Counted from the stretch's first letter, positions 46,435 through 55,637 are shown. The stretch: 64,000 nucleotides of DNA from Limisphaera sp049537155 (GCF_049537155.1 NZ_JBMVQZ010000002.1:248001-312000), one strand, 5' to 3'. The notes: a model not told the origin generated them from the sequence alone. A program made the numbers and translations.

Positions 46435-49400
46435 ATGAACCTTGTAAGCCCGATTGAAACGGAGCCGAAGAAACTGCTGGCGGCGAACCGGAGCGAGATT
46501 GCCATCCGGATTTTCCGGGCGGCGACGGAGCTGGGCTTTCGGACGGTGGCGATCTACGCCCAGGAGGACCGGTTTTGCATCCACCGGTTCAAGGCGGACG
46601 AGGCCTACATGGTGGGCGAGGGCAAGGGGCCGGTGGGTGCCTACCTGGACATCGAAGGGATCGTGGGCCTGGCGAGGGAGAAGGGTGTGTACCTGGTACA
46701 TCCGGGCTACGGCTTTTTGTCGGAGAACCCTGATTTTGCGCGGGCGTGTCGGGAGGCGGGCCTGGTTTTCGTCGGGCCGCGGACCGAGCTGCTGCAGTTG
46801 ATGGGGGACAAGACCGCGGCGCGGGCGGTGGCCGAGCGGGTGGGGGTGCCCACCCTGCCGGGCACGCCCGAGCCGGTGAGCGACCGTCGTGAGGCCCTGC
46901 GGTGGGCGCGGCGGATCGGTTATCCGCTGATGATCAAGGCGGCTTTCGGGGGAGGGGGCCGCGGCATGCGGATGGTGCGGGACGCCTCTCAACTGGAATC
47001 GCTACTGGGCGAGGCGCAGGCCGAGGCGCACAAGGCCTTTGGCAATCCGGCCGTCTTCCTGGAGCGCTACATCCCGCGGGCCAAACACATCGAGGTGCAG
47101 ATCCTGGGCGACCAACACGGCAACGTGATCCATCTGCACGAACGCGATTGTTCGGTGCAGCGGCGGCATCAGAAGGTGATCGAGGTGGCGCCGGCGGTCG
47201 GGTTGGATGAAGGGCTGCGTCGGGCCATCTGCGAGGCTGCGCTGCGGATCGCCCGGGAGATCCGGTACGACAACGCGGGCACGATCGAGTTCCTGGTGGA
47301 CATGGACCGGGGCGAGTGGTTTTTCATCGAGATGAATCCCCGGATCCAGGTGGAACACACCGTCACGGAGGTGATCACCAACATCGACCTGGTCCGCTCC
47401 CAGATCCTGGTGGCGCTCGGTCATTCGTTGTTCGATCCGGAGCTGGGGATCCCGCCGCAGGAGGAGATCCCCCGCAACGGTTACGCCATCCAGTGCCGCA
47501 TCACCACCGAGGACCCGGAAAATCATTTTGCCCCGGATTACGGCCGGATCCTGACCTACCGGTCCGCCGGCGGGTTCGGTCTGCGGCTGGACGGCGGGAT
47601 GGGCTTTGCCGGTGCGGTGATCACGCCGTTCTACGATTCGCTCCTGGTCAAGGTCACCGCCTACGGTCGGACGTTCGAAATTGCCTGCCAGCGCATGGAC
47701 CGTGCGCTGCGCGAGTTTCGGATCCGGGGCGTCAAGACCAACATCCCGTTTTTGGAGAACGTCATCCGGCACGAGGTGTTCCGGCGCGGGGCGGCCACGA
47801 CCACGATGATTGACGAAACGCCGGAGTTGTTCCGTTTCACGCCGCGCCGGGACCGGGCCACCAAGTTGCTGACCTTTCTGGGGGAGGTGATCGTCAACGG
47901 GAATCCGCAGGCCAAGGGCTGGCAACCGAAGTCGCTGCCCAAACCGCGGGTGCCGGCGTGCGATCTGCGTCAACCGCCGCCGCCGGGGACGCGACAGCTC
48001 TTGTTGGAGCTCGGCCCGCGGCGGTTTGCCGAATGGATCCTGCAGCAGAAACGGGTGCTGGTTACCGACACGACCTTCCGCGATGCGCATCAGTCGCTCC
48101 TGGCCACGCGGTTGCGGACCTACGACATGGAACGCGTGGCCGGTGTATTGGCCCGGCGGGTGCCCAATCTCTTCAGTCTGGAAATGTGGGGTGGCGCGAA
48201 GTTCGACACCTCCATGCGGTTTCTGCACGAGGATCCCTGGGTGCGACTGCGCCGGCTGCGGGAGCAGATCCCCAACATCTGTTTCCAGATGTTGTTCCGC
48301 GGGGCCAACGCCGTGGGTTATTCGAACTACCCGGACAACGTGGTGGCGGGCTTCGTGAAGCATGCAGCCGCCAATGGCATCGACCTCTTCCGCATCTTCG
48401 ATTCGCTCAATTACCTGCCGAATTTGAAGGTGGCGATGGAGGCGGTGCAGGAGACGCACGCGCTCTGCGAGGCGGCCATCTGCTACACCGGCGACATCCT
48501 GGACCCGCGTCGGACGAAGTACTCGCTCGACTACTACCTCAAACTGGCGCGCGAGCTGAAGCGGATGGGCACGCACATCCTGGGGATCAAGGACATGGCC
48601 GGCCTGTGCAAGCCCTACGCGGCGCGTGCCCTGGTGAAGGCGCTGAAGGAGGAGATCGGCCTGCCGGTGCATTTTCACACGCACGACACCAGCGGCGTGG
48701 CCTCGGCCAGCGTGCTGGCGGCGGTGGAGGCGGGGGCCGACATTGTGGATCTGGCCATCGCCCCGTTGTCCGGCTCCACCAGCCAGCCGTGTTTGAACTC
48801 GATCGTGGCGGCGCTGCAACGGCAGCCGCGGGATACGGAGCTGGACCTGGACGCGCTCAATGAACTGGCGGACTACTGGGAGGCCGTGCGGGAGTTTTAC
48901 GCCCCCTTCGACACGTCCCCGCGCGCGGGCAGCGCCCTGGTGTACGTGCACGAGATGCCCGGCGGCCAGTACACCAACCTGAAGGAACAGGCCGCCGCCA
49001 TGGGGTTGCTCGATCGCTGGCCCGAGATCGAGCGGACCTATGCAGAGGTCAACCAGTTGTTCGGTGACATCGTGAAGGTGACCCCGAGCAGCAAGGTCGT
49101 CGGCGACATGACCATCTTCCTGGTCAGCCGCGGGATGAAACCCGCCGACGTGCTGAAGCTCAAGCCGGGCAGCGTGTCGTTCCCCGAGTCCGTGGTGGAC
49201 ATGCTGATGGGCGGGCTCGGGCAGCCGCCCGGCGGTTGGCCGCGCAAGCTGCAGAAGATCGTGCTGGGCGATCGCAAGCCGTACCGCGGCCGGCCCGGCG
49301 CAAGGTTGAAACCCATTGACCTGGAGGCGGTGCAGCGCGAGTTGAGCAGCCGGTTGCGACGCGAGGTGTCCCTCGACGACGTGTACTCCTACCTGATGTA

Positions 49401-49929
49401 TCCGGATGTCTTCCTCAAGTTCGCCAGAATCCAGGCGGCCTACGACGACTTGTCGGTCCTGCCCACGCCGGCGTTCTTCTACGGCATGAAACCGGGCGAG
49501 GAAATCACGGTGGATCTGGAACCCGGCAAGACGTTGTTCATCCGCCTGATCAGCGTGGGCCCGGTGGACGAGGAGGGCAAACGGGTGGTGGCTTTCGAGC
49601 TCAATGGCATGCCCCGCCAGGTGGTGATCGAGGACAAATCCGTCCAACCGAAGGTGAAATCGCGTCCCAAGGCGGATCCGCAGGATCCCTGGCAGGTGGG
49701 CGCGCCCATCCCGGGCGTGATCACCACCCTGCCGATCAGCGTGGGCATGACCGTCCGGAAAGGCGACAAGCTGGTGGCCTTGGAGGCGATGAAAATGCAG
49801 ACCAGCGTCCAGGCACCGCAGGACGCCGAGGTGGCCGAGATTCTGGTCGCACCGGGGGACGTCGTGGAGGCCAAGGACCTGCTGGTGCGGCTGCGCCCGG
49901 TCTCGCCGGGGAAACCCAGAAAGGATTGA
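46435..49929 (+). CDS. pyc: pyruvate carboxylase
   Basis: A 1164-residue biotin enzyme that carboxylates pyruvate to oxaloacetate, refilling the citric acid cycle. The biotin carboxylase part (1-460) has VHPGYGFLSENPDFA, KAAFGGGGRGMR and the ATP-grasp segment FIEMNPRIQVEHTVTE. The carboxyltransferase part starts at TDTTFRDAHQSLLATR (about 543) and has LRGANAVGY-like and HFHTHDTSG motifs. The C-terminal biotinyl domain ends with ALEAMKMQTS, where Lys1120 carries biotin. The subunit is full length, so it is not one of the split forms. ATG 46435 is the first good start. Together with NifJ it lets pyruvate enter either branch of central metabolism. Confidence 0.97.
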   Translation: MNLVSPIETEPKKLLAANRSEIAIRIFRAATELGFRTVAIYAQEDRFCIHRFKADEAYMVGEGKGPVGAYLDIEGIVGLAREKGVYLVHPGYGFLSENPDFARACREAGLVFVGPRTELLQLMGDKTAARAVAERVGVPTLPGTPEPVSDRREALRWARRIGYPLMIKAAFGGGGRGMRMVRDASQLESLLGEAQAEAHKAFGNPAVFLERYIPRAKHIEVQILGDQHGNVIHLHERDCSVQRRHQKVIEVAPAVGLDEGLRRAICEAALRIAREIRYDNAGTIEFLVDMDRGEWFFIEMNPRIQVEHTVTEVITNIDLVRSQILVALGHSLFDPELGIPPQEEIPRNGYAIQCRITTEDPENHFAPDYGRILTYRSAGGFGLRLDGGMGFAGAVITPFYDSLLVKVTAYGRTFEIACQRMDRALREFRIRGVKTNIPFLENVIRHEVFRRGAATTTMIDETPELFRFTPRRDRATKLLTFLGEVIVNGNPQAKGWQPKSLPKPRVPACDLRQPPPPGTRQLLLELGPRRFAEWILQQKRVLVTDTTFRDAHQSLLATRLRTYDMERVAGVLARRVPNLFSLEMWGGAKFDTSMRFLHEDPWVRLRRLREQIPNICFQMLFRGANAVGYSNYPDNVVAGFVKHAAANGIDLFRIFDSLNYLPNLKVAMEAVQETHALCEAAICYTGDILDPRRTKYSLDYYLKLARELKRMGTHILGIKDMAGLCKPYAARALVKALKEEIGLPVHFHTHDTSGVASASVLAAVEAGADIVDLAIAPLSGSTSQPCLNSIVAALQRQPRDTELDLDALNELADYWEAVREFYAPFDTSPRAGSALVYVHEMPGGQYTNLKEQAAAMGLLDRWPEIERTYAEVNQLFGDIVKVTPSSKVVGDMTIFLVSRGMKPADVLKLKPGSVSFPESVVDMLMGGLGQPPGGWPRKLQKIVLGDRKPYRGRPGARLKPIDLEAVQRELSSRLRREVSLDDVYSYLMYPDVFLKFARIQAAYDDLSVLPTPAFFYGMKPGEEITVDLEPGKTLFIRLISVGPVDEEGKRVVAFELNGMPRQVVIEDKSVQPKVKSRPKADPQDPWQVGAPIPGVITTLPISVGMTVRKGDKLVALEAMKMQTSVQAPQDAEVAEILVAPGDVVEAKDLLVRLRPVSPGKPRKD

Positions 49930-50068
49930 GCCCGGTCCGTGCTGCGCGATGGCCTTGCGGGGGCGCGGCCGGCTGCCGGCCGCCCTCCGGCCAAACGGTT
50001 CGAACCACGGAGGGTCGCGGGCAGGAGGGGCGGGCCTCCTTCCGGAACGCAAGGGCGGGCCGGTTCGG

Positions 50069-50914
50069 CTACGGGTTCCCGGGACCGGATTCCTCGGGAG
50101 AGGTTGTCTCCGACGGCTCCTCGGGCAGGGCAGCGGCGCGCGCGCGCGTGCCGTGCCGGCAGATTCCGCGCCGGCTTTGTTCGATGAAGCGAATGACGGT
50201 CTGCGCCGGTGCGGATGTGAACCGGTTCCGTGCGTCGGCCAGGACGTCCCGGAGGGGGCGTCCCGAAAGGAACAGCAAGCGATAAAGCTGCTTCAATTCC
50301 AGCCGCTCGGCGGCGGAGAACCCTGCGCGACGCAGGCCCACCAGGTTCAGTCCGCACAGGGAGTTGTCGCCCCAGGCCATCGTGTAGGGAGGCAGGTCCT
50401 GACTGATGGCGGCGCCCCCCTGCATCATGGCCAGTGTGCCCACACGCACGAACTGATGGACCAGACAATTCCCCGACAGGAAGGCGCGGTCTTCCACCAC
50501 GGCGTGTCCGCCCAGCAACACCCCGTTGGCCACGATGACGTGGTTGCCGATGACGCAGTTGTGGGCCACGTGACTGTGGGCCATGAAAAAGTTGTGCGAG
50601 CCGATGACGGTGTCCTCCTCCGGGTTGTTGCTGCGGTGGACGGTCACGTGTTCGCGGAAGACATTGTGATCCCCGATGCGCACACCGGTGGGTGCTCCGC
50701 GGTACTTGAGGTCCTGTGGTGCGTCGCCGATGACGCATCCGGCATGGAAACGATTGTGTGCACCGGCCCGCAGCCGGCCATACAGGACGACATGCGGCCC
50801 CACCACGCAACCCGGGCCCAGCTCCACCTCCGGCCCGATGACCGCGCAGGGCCCCACCTGCACGGTGGGATCCAGTCGGGCGGCGGGATCAACGACGGCG
50901 GTCGGGTGGATCAT
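50069..50914 (-). CDS. lpxA: UDP-N-acetylglucosamine acyltransferase
   Basis: A 281-residue left-handed beta-helix enzyme that makes the first step of lipid A synthesis, adding a hydroxyacyl chain to UDP-GlcNAc. Hexapeptide repeats (IGPEVELGPGCVVGPHVVL) run through the first 190 residues. The catalytic His is His118 in AHSHVAHNC, matching His125 of Escherichia coli LpxA. HQFVRVGTLAMMQGGAAISQDLPPYTM and the helical C-terminus SLCGLNLVGLRRAGFSAAE are specific for LpxA. The C-terminus is about 20 residues longer than usual and ends in a Pro/Glu/Ser tail. ATG 50914 is the start. This makes an outer membrane with lipid A likely. Confidence 0.94.
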   Translation of the reverse strand: MIHPTAVVDPAARLDPTVQVGPCAVIGPEVELGPGCVVGPHVVLYGRLRAGAHNRFHAGCVIGDAPQDLKYRGAPTGVRIGDHNVFREHVTVHRSNNPEEDTVIGSHNFFMAHSHVAHNCVIGNHVIVANGVLLGGHAVVEDRAFLSGNCLVHQFVRVGTLAMMQGGAAISQDLPPYTMAWGDNSLCGLNLVGLRRAGFSAAERLELKQLYRLLFLSGRPLRDVLADARNRFTSAPAQTVIRFIEQSRRGICRHGTRARAAALPEEPSETTSPEESGPGNP

Positions 50915-51027
50915 CGTTTCAGGCTCGTCAGAGGGGCGGACCTGCGGGGCCTGCCGGGTTCGGGTCGTCGAACCAACCGTCGCGTGGGTTTCACGGACCG
51001 GCATGTTGGGTCGGATGGCCCCTTCTG

Positions 51028-51055
51028 AAAAGCCAAAACCCCCGCCGGGCGGGGG
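51028..51055 (-). terminator. intrinsic terminator of rpmI-rplT
   Basis: On the minus strand a 7-bp GC stem (51055-51049 with 51045-51039) has a three-base loop and is followed by TTTT, GGC, TTTT. It lies 34 bases after the rplT stop. Confidence 0.88.
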
Positions 51056-51088
51056 TGAGGCAAAATGAAACGACCGGTCCGATCCGGT

Positions 51089-51472
51089 TCAGGCCGCGGC
51101 GGTCAGTTTGGCCTGCTTTTCCTGCAGGGCCTTTTTGGCCAGCTCGATCAGTTGAGCAAACGCAGGCGCGTCCTGGGCGGCCAGGTCGGCCAGGACCTTC
51201 CGATCCAGCGTGCATTGGGCTGCTTTGAGCCCTTCCATGAACCGGTTGTAGGTCAGGCCGGCGGCGCGGACGGCGGCGTTGATGCGGATCTGCCAGAGCC
51301 GGCGGAACTCGCGCTTGCGGGTCCGGCGGTCCCGGTAGGCGTACTGCCGCCCGTGATCCACGGCATCGGAGGCGTACCGGTAGAGTTTGGAGCGGCGCAG
51401 GCGATAGCCCTTGGCCGCTTGGATCATTCGTTTCCGGCGTTTCCGGGAAGCTGGTGCGTTGGTGACTCGCAT
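51089..51472 (-). CDS. rplT: 50S ribosomal protein L20
   Basis: A 127-residue L20, which binds 23S rRNA early in assembly of the large subunit. The basic N-terminus MRVTNAPASRKRRKRMIQAAKGYRLRRSKLY and RRLWQIRINAAVRAAGLTYN, then LDRKVLADLA, are family signatures. The length is normal. It follows rpmI on the same strand after 36 bases and is followed by a terminator. The usual third member, infC, is not directly upstream. In other bacteria L20 binds the operon mRNA to control itself, but I see no clear mimic here. Confidence 0.97.
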   Translation of the reverse strand: MRVTNAPASRKRRKRMIQAAKGYRLRRSKLYRYASDAVDHGRQYAYRDRRTRKREFRRLWQIRINAAVRAAGLTYNRFMEGLKAAQCTLDRKVLADLAAQDAPAFAQLIELAKKALQEKQAKLTAAA

Positions 51473-51508
51473 AGGTCCGTACGGATCAGAGGGCCGGGTG
51501 CACGGGCA

Positions 51509-51724
51509 TCAGCCGCGGTGGCTGAAAGGCAGGTTGGCCAGGACGCGTTCGGCGTCGGCCTCCGGCACGAGCACCTGCTTGCGCAGCGAACGGCGGCGTT
51601 TGGGGCTCTTGCCCTGCAACAGGTGCCGGCGTCCGGCGCGCGAGCGCAGGACCTTGCCCGTGGCGGTGATCTTGAACCGTTTGGCCACGGCCTTGCGTGT
51701 TTTTACAGCTCGGGGACGTCGCAT
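51509..51724 (-). CDS. rpmI: 50S ribosomal protein L35
   Basis: A 71-residue L35 of the large ribosomal subunit. The sequence MRRPRAVKTRKAVAKRFKIT, then GKVLRSRAGRRHLL and SPKRRRSLRKQVLV, is typical, with an unusual Arg/Pro start. ATG 51724 is chosen because the family start lies there; a longer frame from 51757 would include the promoter -10 box. AAAGGA lies about ten bases upstream, and a strong promoter at 51757-51785 gives a leader of about 25-30 bases. It is the first gene of rpmI-rplT. Confidence 0.96.
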   Translation of the reverse strand: MRRPRAVKTRKAVAKRFKITATGKVLRSRAGRRHLLQGKSPKRRRSLRKQVLVPEADAERVLANLPFSHRG

Positions 51725-51756
51725 ACAGACTGTCCTTTCGTTCAAACAGAGGCGCA

Positions 51757-51785
51757 ATCATAGGTGAGGCACCGCCGCTGCGCAA
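51757..51785 (-). promoter_or_regulatory. promoter of rpmI-rplT
   Basis: On the minus strand, TTGCGC (51785-51780) and TATGAT (51762-51757) are 17 bases apart. It is one of the best sigma-70-like promoters in the window. Confidence 0.75.
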
Positions 51786-51906
51786 GGGCTTTTCAGGCCG
51801 GGAGGAAGAACTTGCACCGGGGCGGTTGACCGGCCGCGGTGGCCGGAACCACGAACCGAGTTTGGACTGTTCACCGCCCGCCCGGAGGCGTATGGTGCGG
51901 CGCCCG

Positions 51907-52287
51907 ATGAACCAACCGGATCGTCTCGAGGAATTGTGGCGGATGCAACGCGCGCTCAACGAGCGGATCGGAGTCCGTACCGAGGGCATGACCGAGGCCG
52001 ACCGGGTGCACTGGATTCTCAACTACTGCCGGGCCATGTCCCAGGAGATCGCCGAACTGACCGACAGTGTACCGTGGAAGTGGTGGGCCCGGTACCAGAA
52101 ATTCGACGAACAAAACGCCCGGGTGGAGGTTGTGGACCTCTTCCACTTCCTGATCAGCCTGGCGCAGGTGCTGGGCATGAGCGCCGAAGACGTCTACCAG
52201 GCCTATCGCAAGAAAAACGAGGTGAACTTCCGGCGCCAGGAGACCGGCTACACCACCAAGGACGAAACCGACTCGCGGCACATCTGA
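51907..52287 (+). CDS. dimeric dUTPase-family NTP pyrophosphatase
   Basis: A 126-residue all-alpha protein of the dimeric dUTPase/MazG-like superfamily, which hydrolyses dUTP or similar nucleotides to the monophosphate. The metal-binding acidic pattern is present: EIAELTDSVPWKWW, then ARVEVVDLFHFLISLAQVLG with the ExxD pair. The C-terminal YQAYRKKNEVNFRRQETGY recalls the dUTPase part that contacts nucleotide. ATG 51907 (MNQPDRLEELW) is taken; ATG 51892, three bases after GGAGG, would add five residues. It is divergent from rpmI and shares a 180-base gap. No other dUTPase is seen in the window. Confidence 0.82.
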   Translation: MNQPDRLEELWRMQRALNERIGVRTEGMTEADRVHWILNYCRAMSQEIAELTDSVPWKWWARYQKFDEQNARVEVVDLFHFLISLAQVLGMSAEDVYQAYRKKNEVNFRRQETGYTTKDETDSRHI

Positions 52288-52472
52288 AACCGGCTCACCG
52301 GCCGGTGCCGGATGGGACGCCCCTGCGGCTCGCACGGTGGGCGCGCGGCTCGGGGGAGGGGGACGCCGATCGTGCCGGTGGCCGCCGTTCCCCGGCCCGT
52401 GACGCAGGTCCCGACCAGTCCCCGGTTTTCAACCGTTCGGGCGGCGCCCGCCGCCCGGGCCGCGCGCGCCGG

Positions 52473-52964
52473 CTATTTCGGCAGGTGCGCCTCCAGGAAC
52501 CAGAGAGCCTTGTCGAGGGCGCGACCGACCTCCGTGAAGAGGTCCGCAGTGCCGGCGTCACCGGCCTGGGTGGCTGCCTCGATGGCGGCACGAGTGGAAG
52601 CGGCCAGCGCGGCATATCGTTCTGTCAGGAGCTGCACGCACGTCAGGCCGTCCTGGAACCCGGCTGGAAACTCGGGCAGACGGGACGTCGCCGCGGCCAT
52701 GCGAACGGTGCCCTGGGCGGCGCCGCCCAATGCCGTGGCCCGCTCCGCCAGCAGATCCACCTGACCCAGCAACGTTTCTGCCAGCTCGTCGAACAGTTCA
52801 TGCAACTGGTGGAAATGGGCCCCCACGACGTTCCAATGTGCCTGTTTGGTCTGGGCATACAGGTCGAGCGTATCGGCCAGCTGCCGGTTGAGGAGAGTCA
52901 CCATGGCCTCACGCGCCGGCGATGCGAGGTCGATTCGAGTTGTCCGTGTGTTGGGTGCACTCAT
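52473..52964 (-). CDS. dps: Dps-family ferritin-like DNA-protection protein
   Basis: A 163-residue Dps, which forms a 12-subunit shell that oxidises and stores iron and shields DNA from peroxide. The ferroxidase site residues are in KQAHWNVVGAHFHQLHELFDELAE: His, His, Asp and Glu, placed as in known Dps. The four-helix bundle has the usual length. The N-terminal tail is short with few Lys, so direct DNA binding is uncertain. ATG 52964 (MSAPNTRTT) is preferred because the promoter overlaps the alternative upstream start. Regulation by peroxide or iron is typical, but no clear Fur or PerR box is seen. Confidence 0.93.
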   Translation of the reverse strand: MSAPNTRTTRIDLASPAREAMVTLLNRQLADTLDLYAQTKQAHWNVVGAHFHQLHELFDELAETLLGQVDLLAERATALGGAAQGTVRMAAATSRLPEFPAGFQDGLTCVQLLTERYAALAASTRAAIEAATQAGDAGTADLFTEVGRALDKALWFLEAHLPK

Positions 52965-52974
52965 ATCAGCCACA

Positions 52975-53003
52975 TTAATGGCAGCAGAACGGTTCCGGGT
53001 CAA
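52975..53003 (-). promoter_or_regulatory. candidate dps promoter
   Basis: On the minus strand, TTGACC (53003-52998) and CATTAA (52980-52975) are 17 bases apart. The leader would be only about a dozen bases. The -10 box is weak, which would suit an activated gene. Confidence 0.4.
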
Positions 53004-53272
53004 ACAGGGATGGAACGCAGCGGCACGCTGCCGAAAGGTGGTTGGATCCGCGGCCGGCCGCCTGCGGCCGGTTCGCTTTTATGGGCGGTGGGCGTGGGCG
53101 GAGCTCCCCATCAGGGGCGGAGCTGACAGGCTTTCACCGGACCGGCGGCATGCGGGTTGCGGGCCGTTCGGTGGGGGGATGTCGCGGCGGGGATGACCGT
53201 CCCGGCGCGGGAGGGATTTCGGCTTTGCAGCGCGGGAAGGGGCTTCGTTACTCTGCGCGACCGTCGCGAGGC
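53004..53272. other. divergent region between dps and cysS
   Basis: About 270 bases with no credible gene. Near its right end TTGCAG (53225-53230) and TACTCT (53249-53254) are 18 bases apart and could be the cysS promoter, giving a leader of about 15 bases. Confidence 0.4.
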
Positions 53273-54721
53273 ATGAAACTCTTCAACACGCTGACACGAA
53301 GTCTGGAGACCTTCGAGCCACTGGACCCCGGGGGGCGCCAGGTGGGCATGTACTGCTGCGGTCCGACCGTGTACGACTACGCCCACATCGGCAACTGGCG
53401 GACGTTCGTGTTTGCGGATCTGCTGCGGCGGTATCTGGAGTTTCGCGGGTACACGGTCCGGCACGTGATGAACATCACGGACGTGGAGGACAAGATCATC
53501 CGGCGCGTGCAGGAGACCGGTCTGCCGCTGCGGGAGTACACGGTCCGGTACGAGACGGCGTTTTTCGAGGATTTCGAAACCCTCCGTTGCCGCCGGCCGC
53601 ATCACACGCCGCGGGCGACCGAGCACATCCCGGAGATCATCGAACTGATCCGGCGGCTGATGGACCGCGGCATTGCCTACCAGGCTCCGGACGGGTCGGT
53701 CTATTTCAGCATCGAAAAATACGTCGCCGCCGGCGGACAGTACGGCCAGCTGGCGCGGGTGCGTCTGGACCAGTTGCGGGTGGGCGAGCGGGTCCGGTCC
53801 GACGAGTACGCCAAGGAGACCCCCGTGGATTTCGCGCTTTGGAAGGCGCGCACAGCCGAGGACGGGGACGTCTACTGGCCCAGCCCGTGGGGGGAGGGCC
53901 GGCCCGGCTGGCACATCGAATGTTCGGCCATGAGCATGAAATGGCTCGGGCCCAGTTTCGACCTGCACCTCGGGGGTGAAGACCTGATCTTCCCGCATCA
54001 CGAGGATGAAATCGCCCAGAGCGAAGGGGCCGGACTGCAGCAGCCGGGCCGGCGATTCGTCAAGTACTGGGTGCACGGGGCCTTCCTGTTGGTCGAAGGC
54101 CGCAAGATGAGCAAGTCGCTCGGGAACTTCTTCACCCTGCGCGACCTCCTGGCGCGCGGCTTTGCCGGGCGGGAGGTCCGTTACGTCCTGTTGTCCGGCC
54201 ACTATCGCGAGACCCTGAACTTCACACTGGAGGGCCTGCAGGCCGCCCGGGGGGCACTGGGCCGACTTGACGAGTGCCTGGCGCGACTGCGCGAGCTGGC
54301 CGAAAGCCACACGGGGACGGCTTCCTCCCTTTCCGGGGCGGAGGCGCCGGTGCCGGATCTGCTCGGACCGTTCGAGACGGCCATGGACGAAGATCTTAAC
54401 ATCTCCGCCGCCTGGGCGGCCGTCTTCGAGTGGGTTCGGGAACTGAACCGCCGGATGGCTGCCGGCACGCTGACCCCGGCCGGGGCCGCCGCGGCGCTGC
54501 AACAATGGGCCCGGGTGGACGACGTGCTGGCGGTGGGCGAACATTCGGAGGAAACCGCCCCGCCGGAGGTGCTGCAGTGGGTGGAAGAACGACAAGCCGC
54601 CCGAAAAGCCCGGGACTTTGCGCGGGCAGATGCCCTGCGGGAACGGATCCGGTCAGCCGGCTGGCTTGTGGAAGACACCCCCAAAGGGCCGCGGCTGAAA
54701 CGGCTTCCGCGAACCGCCTGA
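53273..54721 (+). CDS. cysS: cysteinyl-tRNA synthetase
   Basis: A 482-residue class I synthetase that charges tRNA with cysteine. MYCCGPTVYDYAHIGNWRTF contains one of the zinc-binding Cys residues and the HIGH-type motif. GWHIECSAMS and GGEDLIFPHHEDEIAQSEG supply the rest of the zinc site. GRKMSKSLGNFFTLRDLL is the KMSKS loop. The C-terminal DALR-like domain with YRETLNFTLEGL and RKARDFARADALRERI completes it. ATG 53273 gives the normal start. The tmk gene follows after 59 bases, so they may be co-transcribed. Confidence 0.97.
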   Translation: MKLFNTLTRSLETFEPLDPGGRQVGMYCCGPTVYDYAHIGNWRTFVFADLLRRYLEFRGYTVRHVMNITDVEDKIIRRVQETGLPLREYTVRYETAFFEDFETLRCRRPHHTPRATEHIPEIIELIRRLMDRGIAYQAPDGSVYFSIEKYVAAGGQYGQLARVRLDQLRVGERVRSDEYAKETPVDFALWKARTAEDGDVYWPSPWGEGRPGWHIECSAMSMKWLGPSFDLHLGGEDLIFPHHEDEIAQSEGAGLQQPGRRFVKYWVHGAFLLVEGRKMSKSLGNFFTLRDLLARGFAGREVRYVLLSGHYRETLNFTLEGLQAARGALGRLDECLARLRELAESHTGTASSLSGAEAPVPDLLGPFETAMDEDLNISAAWAAVFEWVRELNRRMAAGTLTPAGAAAALQQWARVDDVLAVGEHSEETAPPEVLQWVEERQAARKARDFARADALRERIRSAGWLVEDTPKGPRLKRLPRTA

Positions 54722-54780
54722 CCCGGCCGAGGTCCGGCCCGGCAGGACACCGGCCGGTCCGGGTGCGATGAGGAACCGAG

Positions 54781-55431
54781 GTGAAAGGGTTGTTCATCAC
54801 GTTCGAAGGGACGGAGGGCAGCGGCAAGACCACCCAGGTGGCGTTGCTGGCGGACAAACTGCGGGAATGGGGCCGCCGCGTGTGCGTGGTGAGGGAACCG
54901 GGCGGCACACCCATCGGTGAGGAGATCCGCCACACCCTCAAACACAGCCACCAAAACCACGCCATGGCGTGGGAAACCGAGCTGCTCCTCATGAACGCCA
55001 GCCGGGCACAATTGGTCCGTGAAGTGATCCGCCCGGCGCTGGCCGCCGGTGAGATCGTCTTGTGCGACCGATTTGCCGATTCGACCATTGCCTACCAGGG
55101 GTACGGGCGTGGACTGGACCTGGAGACCGTGCGGCGGGTGATCGAGGTGGCCGTGGGCGACACGTGGCCGGACTTGACCCTGCTGTTGCGTGTGCCGCCG
55201 GAAGTGAGTGCCGAGCGACTCCGGCGGCGCCAGGCCACCCTGCCGTTCGTGCGGGATCGGATGGAAGAGGCCGATGCCGCATTTTTCGAGCGCGTGGCCC
55301 GGGGATATGAAGCCATCGCGGCGGCTGAACCCAACCGGGTGCGCGTCATAGACGCCTCAGGCTCGGTGGAGGCGGTGCATGCAGCCATTTGGCGCGAAGT
55401 GGCGCCCTTGGTGGCGTTGGGCAAACGCTGA
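54781..55431 (+). CDS. tmk: thymidylate kinase
   Basis: A 216-residue kinase that phosphorylates dTMP to dTDP. The P-loop is FEGTEGSGKTTQ, followed by VVREPGGTPIGEEIR. The DRF motif is LCDRFADSTIAYQGYGRGLD. The lid region has RRRQATLPFVRDRMEEAD. The length is standard. The start is GTG 54781 (MKGLFITFEG); no in-frame ATG fits better. Its place after cysS and close to a ribonucleotide reductase gene fits DNA precursor supply, though the reductase has its own promoter. Confidence 0.95.
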   Translation: MKGLFITFEGTEGSGKTTQVALLADKLREWGRRVCVVREPGGTPIGEEIRHTLKHSHQNHAMAWETELLLMNASRAQLVREVIRPALAAGEIVLCDRFADSTIAYQGYGRGLDLETVRRVIEVAVGDTWPDLTLLLRVPPEVSAERLRRRQATLPFVRDRMEEADAAFFERVARGYEAIAAAEPNRVRVIDASGSVEAVHAAIWREVAPLVALGKR

Positions 55432-55573
55432 GCAAGAGGCTCTCCCGGGCTCGACCTGACGCTGCACGGGCCACTGCGCAACGTGGCCACCGGGTTTTGC
55501 GCTCCCGACCGGCGCGAAGAAACCGAGGAAAACGGCCTTCGTTACCGTTAAACGAAAAAGTCAAAAAAATCCC

Positions 55574-55601
55574 TTGCAACGCTATATGTTGGGTCTAAGG
55601 T
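55574..55601 (+). promoter_or_regulatory. nrdJ promoter with A-rich upstream stretch
   Basis: TTGCAA (55574-55579) and TAAGGT (55596-55601) are 16 bases apart, identical in both hexamers and spacing to the Sel1 gene promoter. An A-rich run (about 55550-55569) just upstream resembles an UP element, so this promoter should be strong. The leader would be about 170 bases long. Confidence 0.72.
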
Positions 55602-55608
55602 GGCCGTG

Positions 55609-55628
55609 TTGCCCAACCGGTTGGGCAA
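55609..55628 (+). promoter_or_regulatory. perfect 20-base palindrome at the nrdJ transcription start
   Basis: TTGCCCAACC is followed at once by its exact reverse complement, beginning eight bases after the -10 box. It would cover the start of transcription, so it could be a repressor operator. In RNA it would form an eight-base stem with a CCGG loop at the 5' end. Confidence 0.6.
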
Positions 55629-55637
55629 TGCCGATCG

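Noticed and set aside
49980..50040. tRNA suggested by a GGTTCGAACC-like T-loop after pyruvate carboxylase gene
   Set aside because: The flanking bases do not form a five-base T-stem, and no acceptor or anticodon arm could be drawn.
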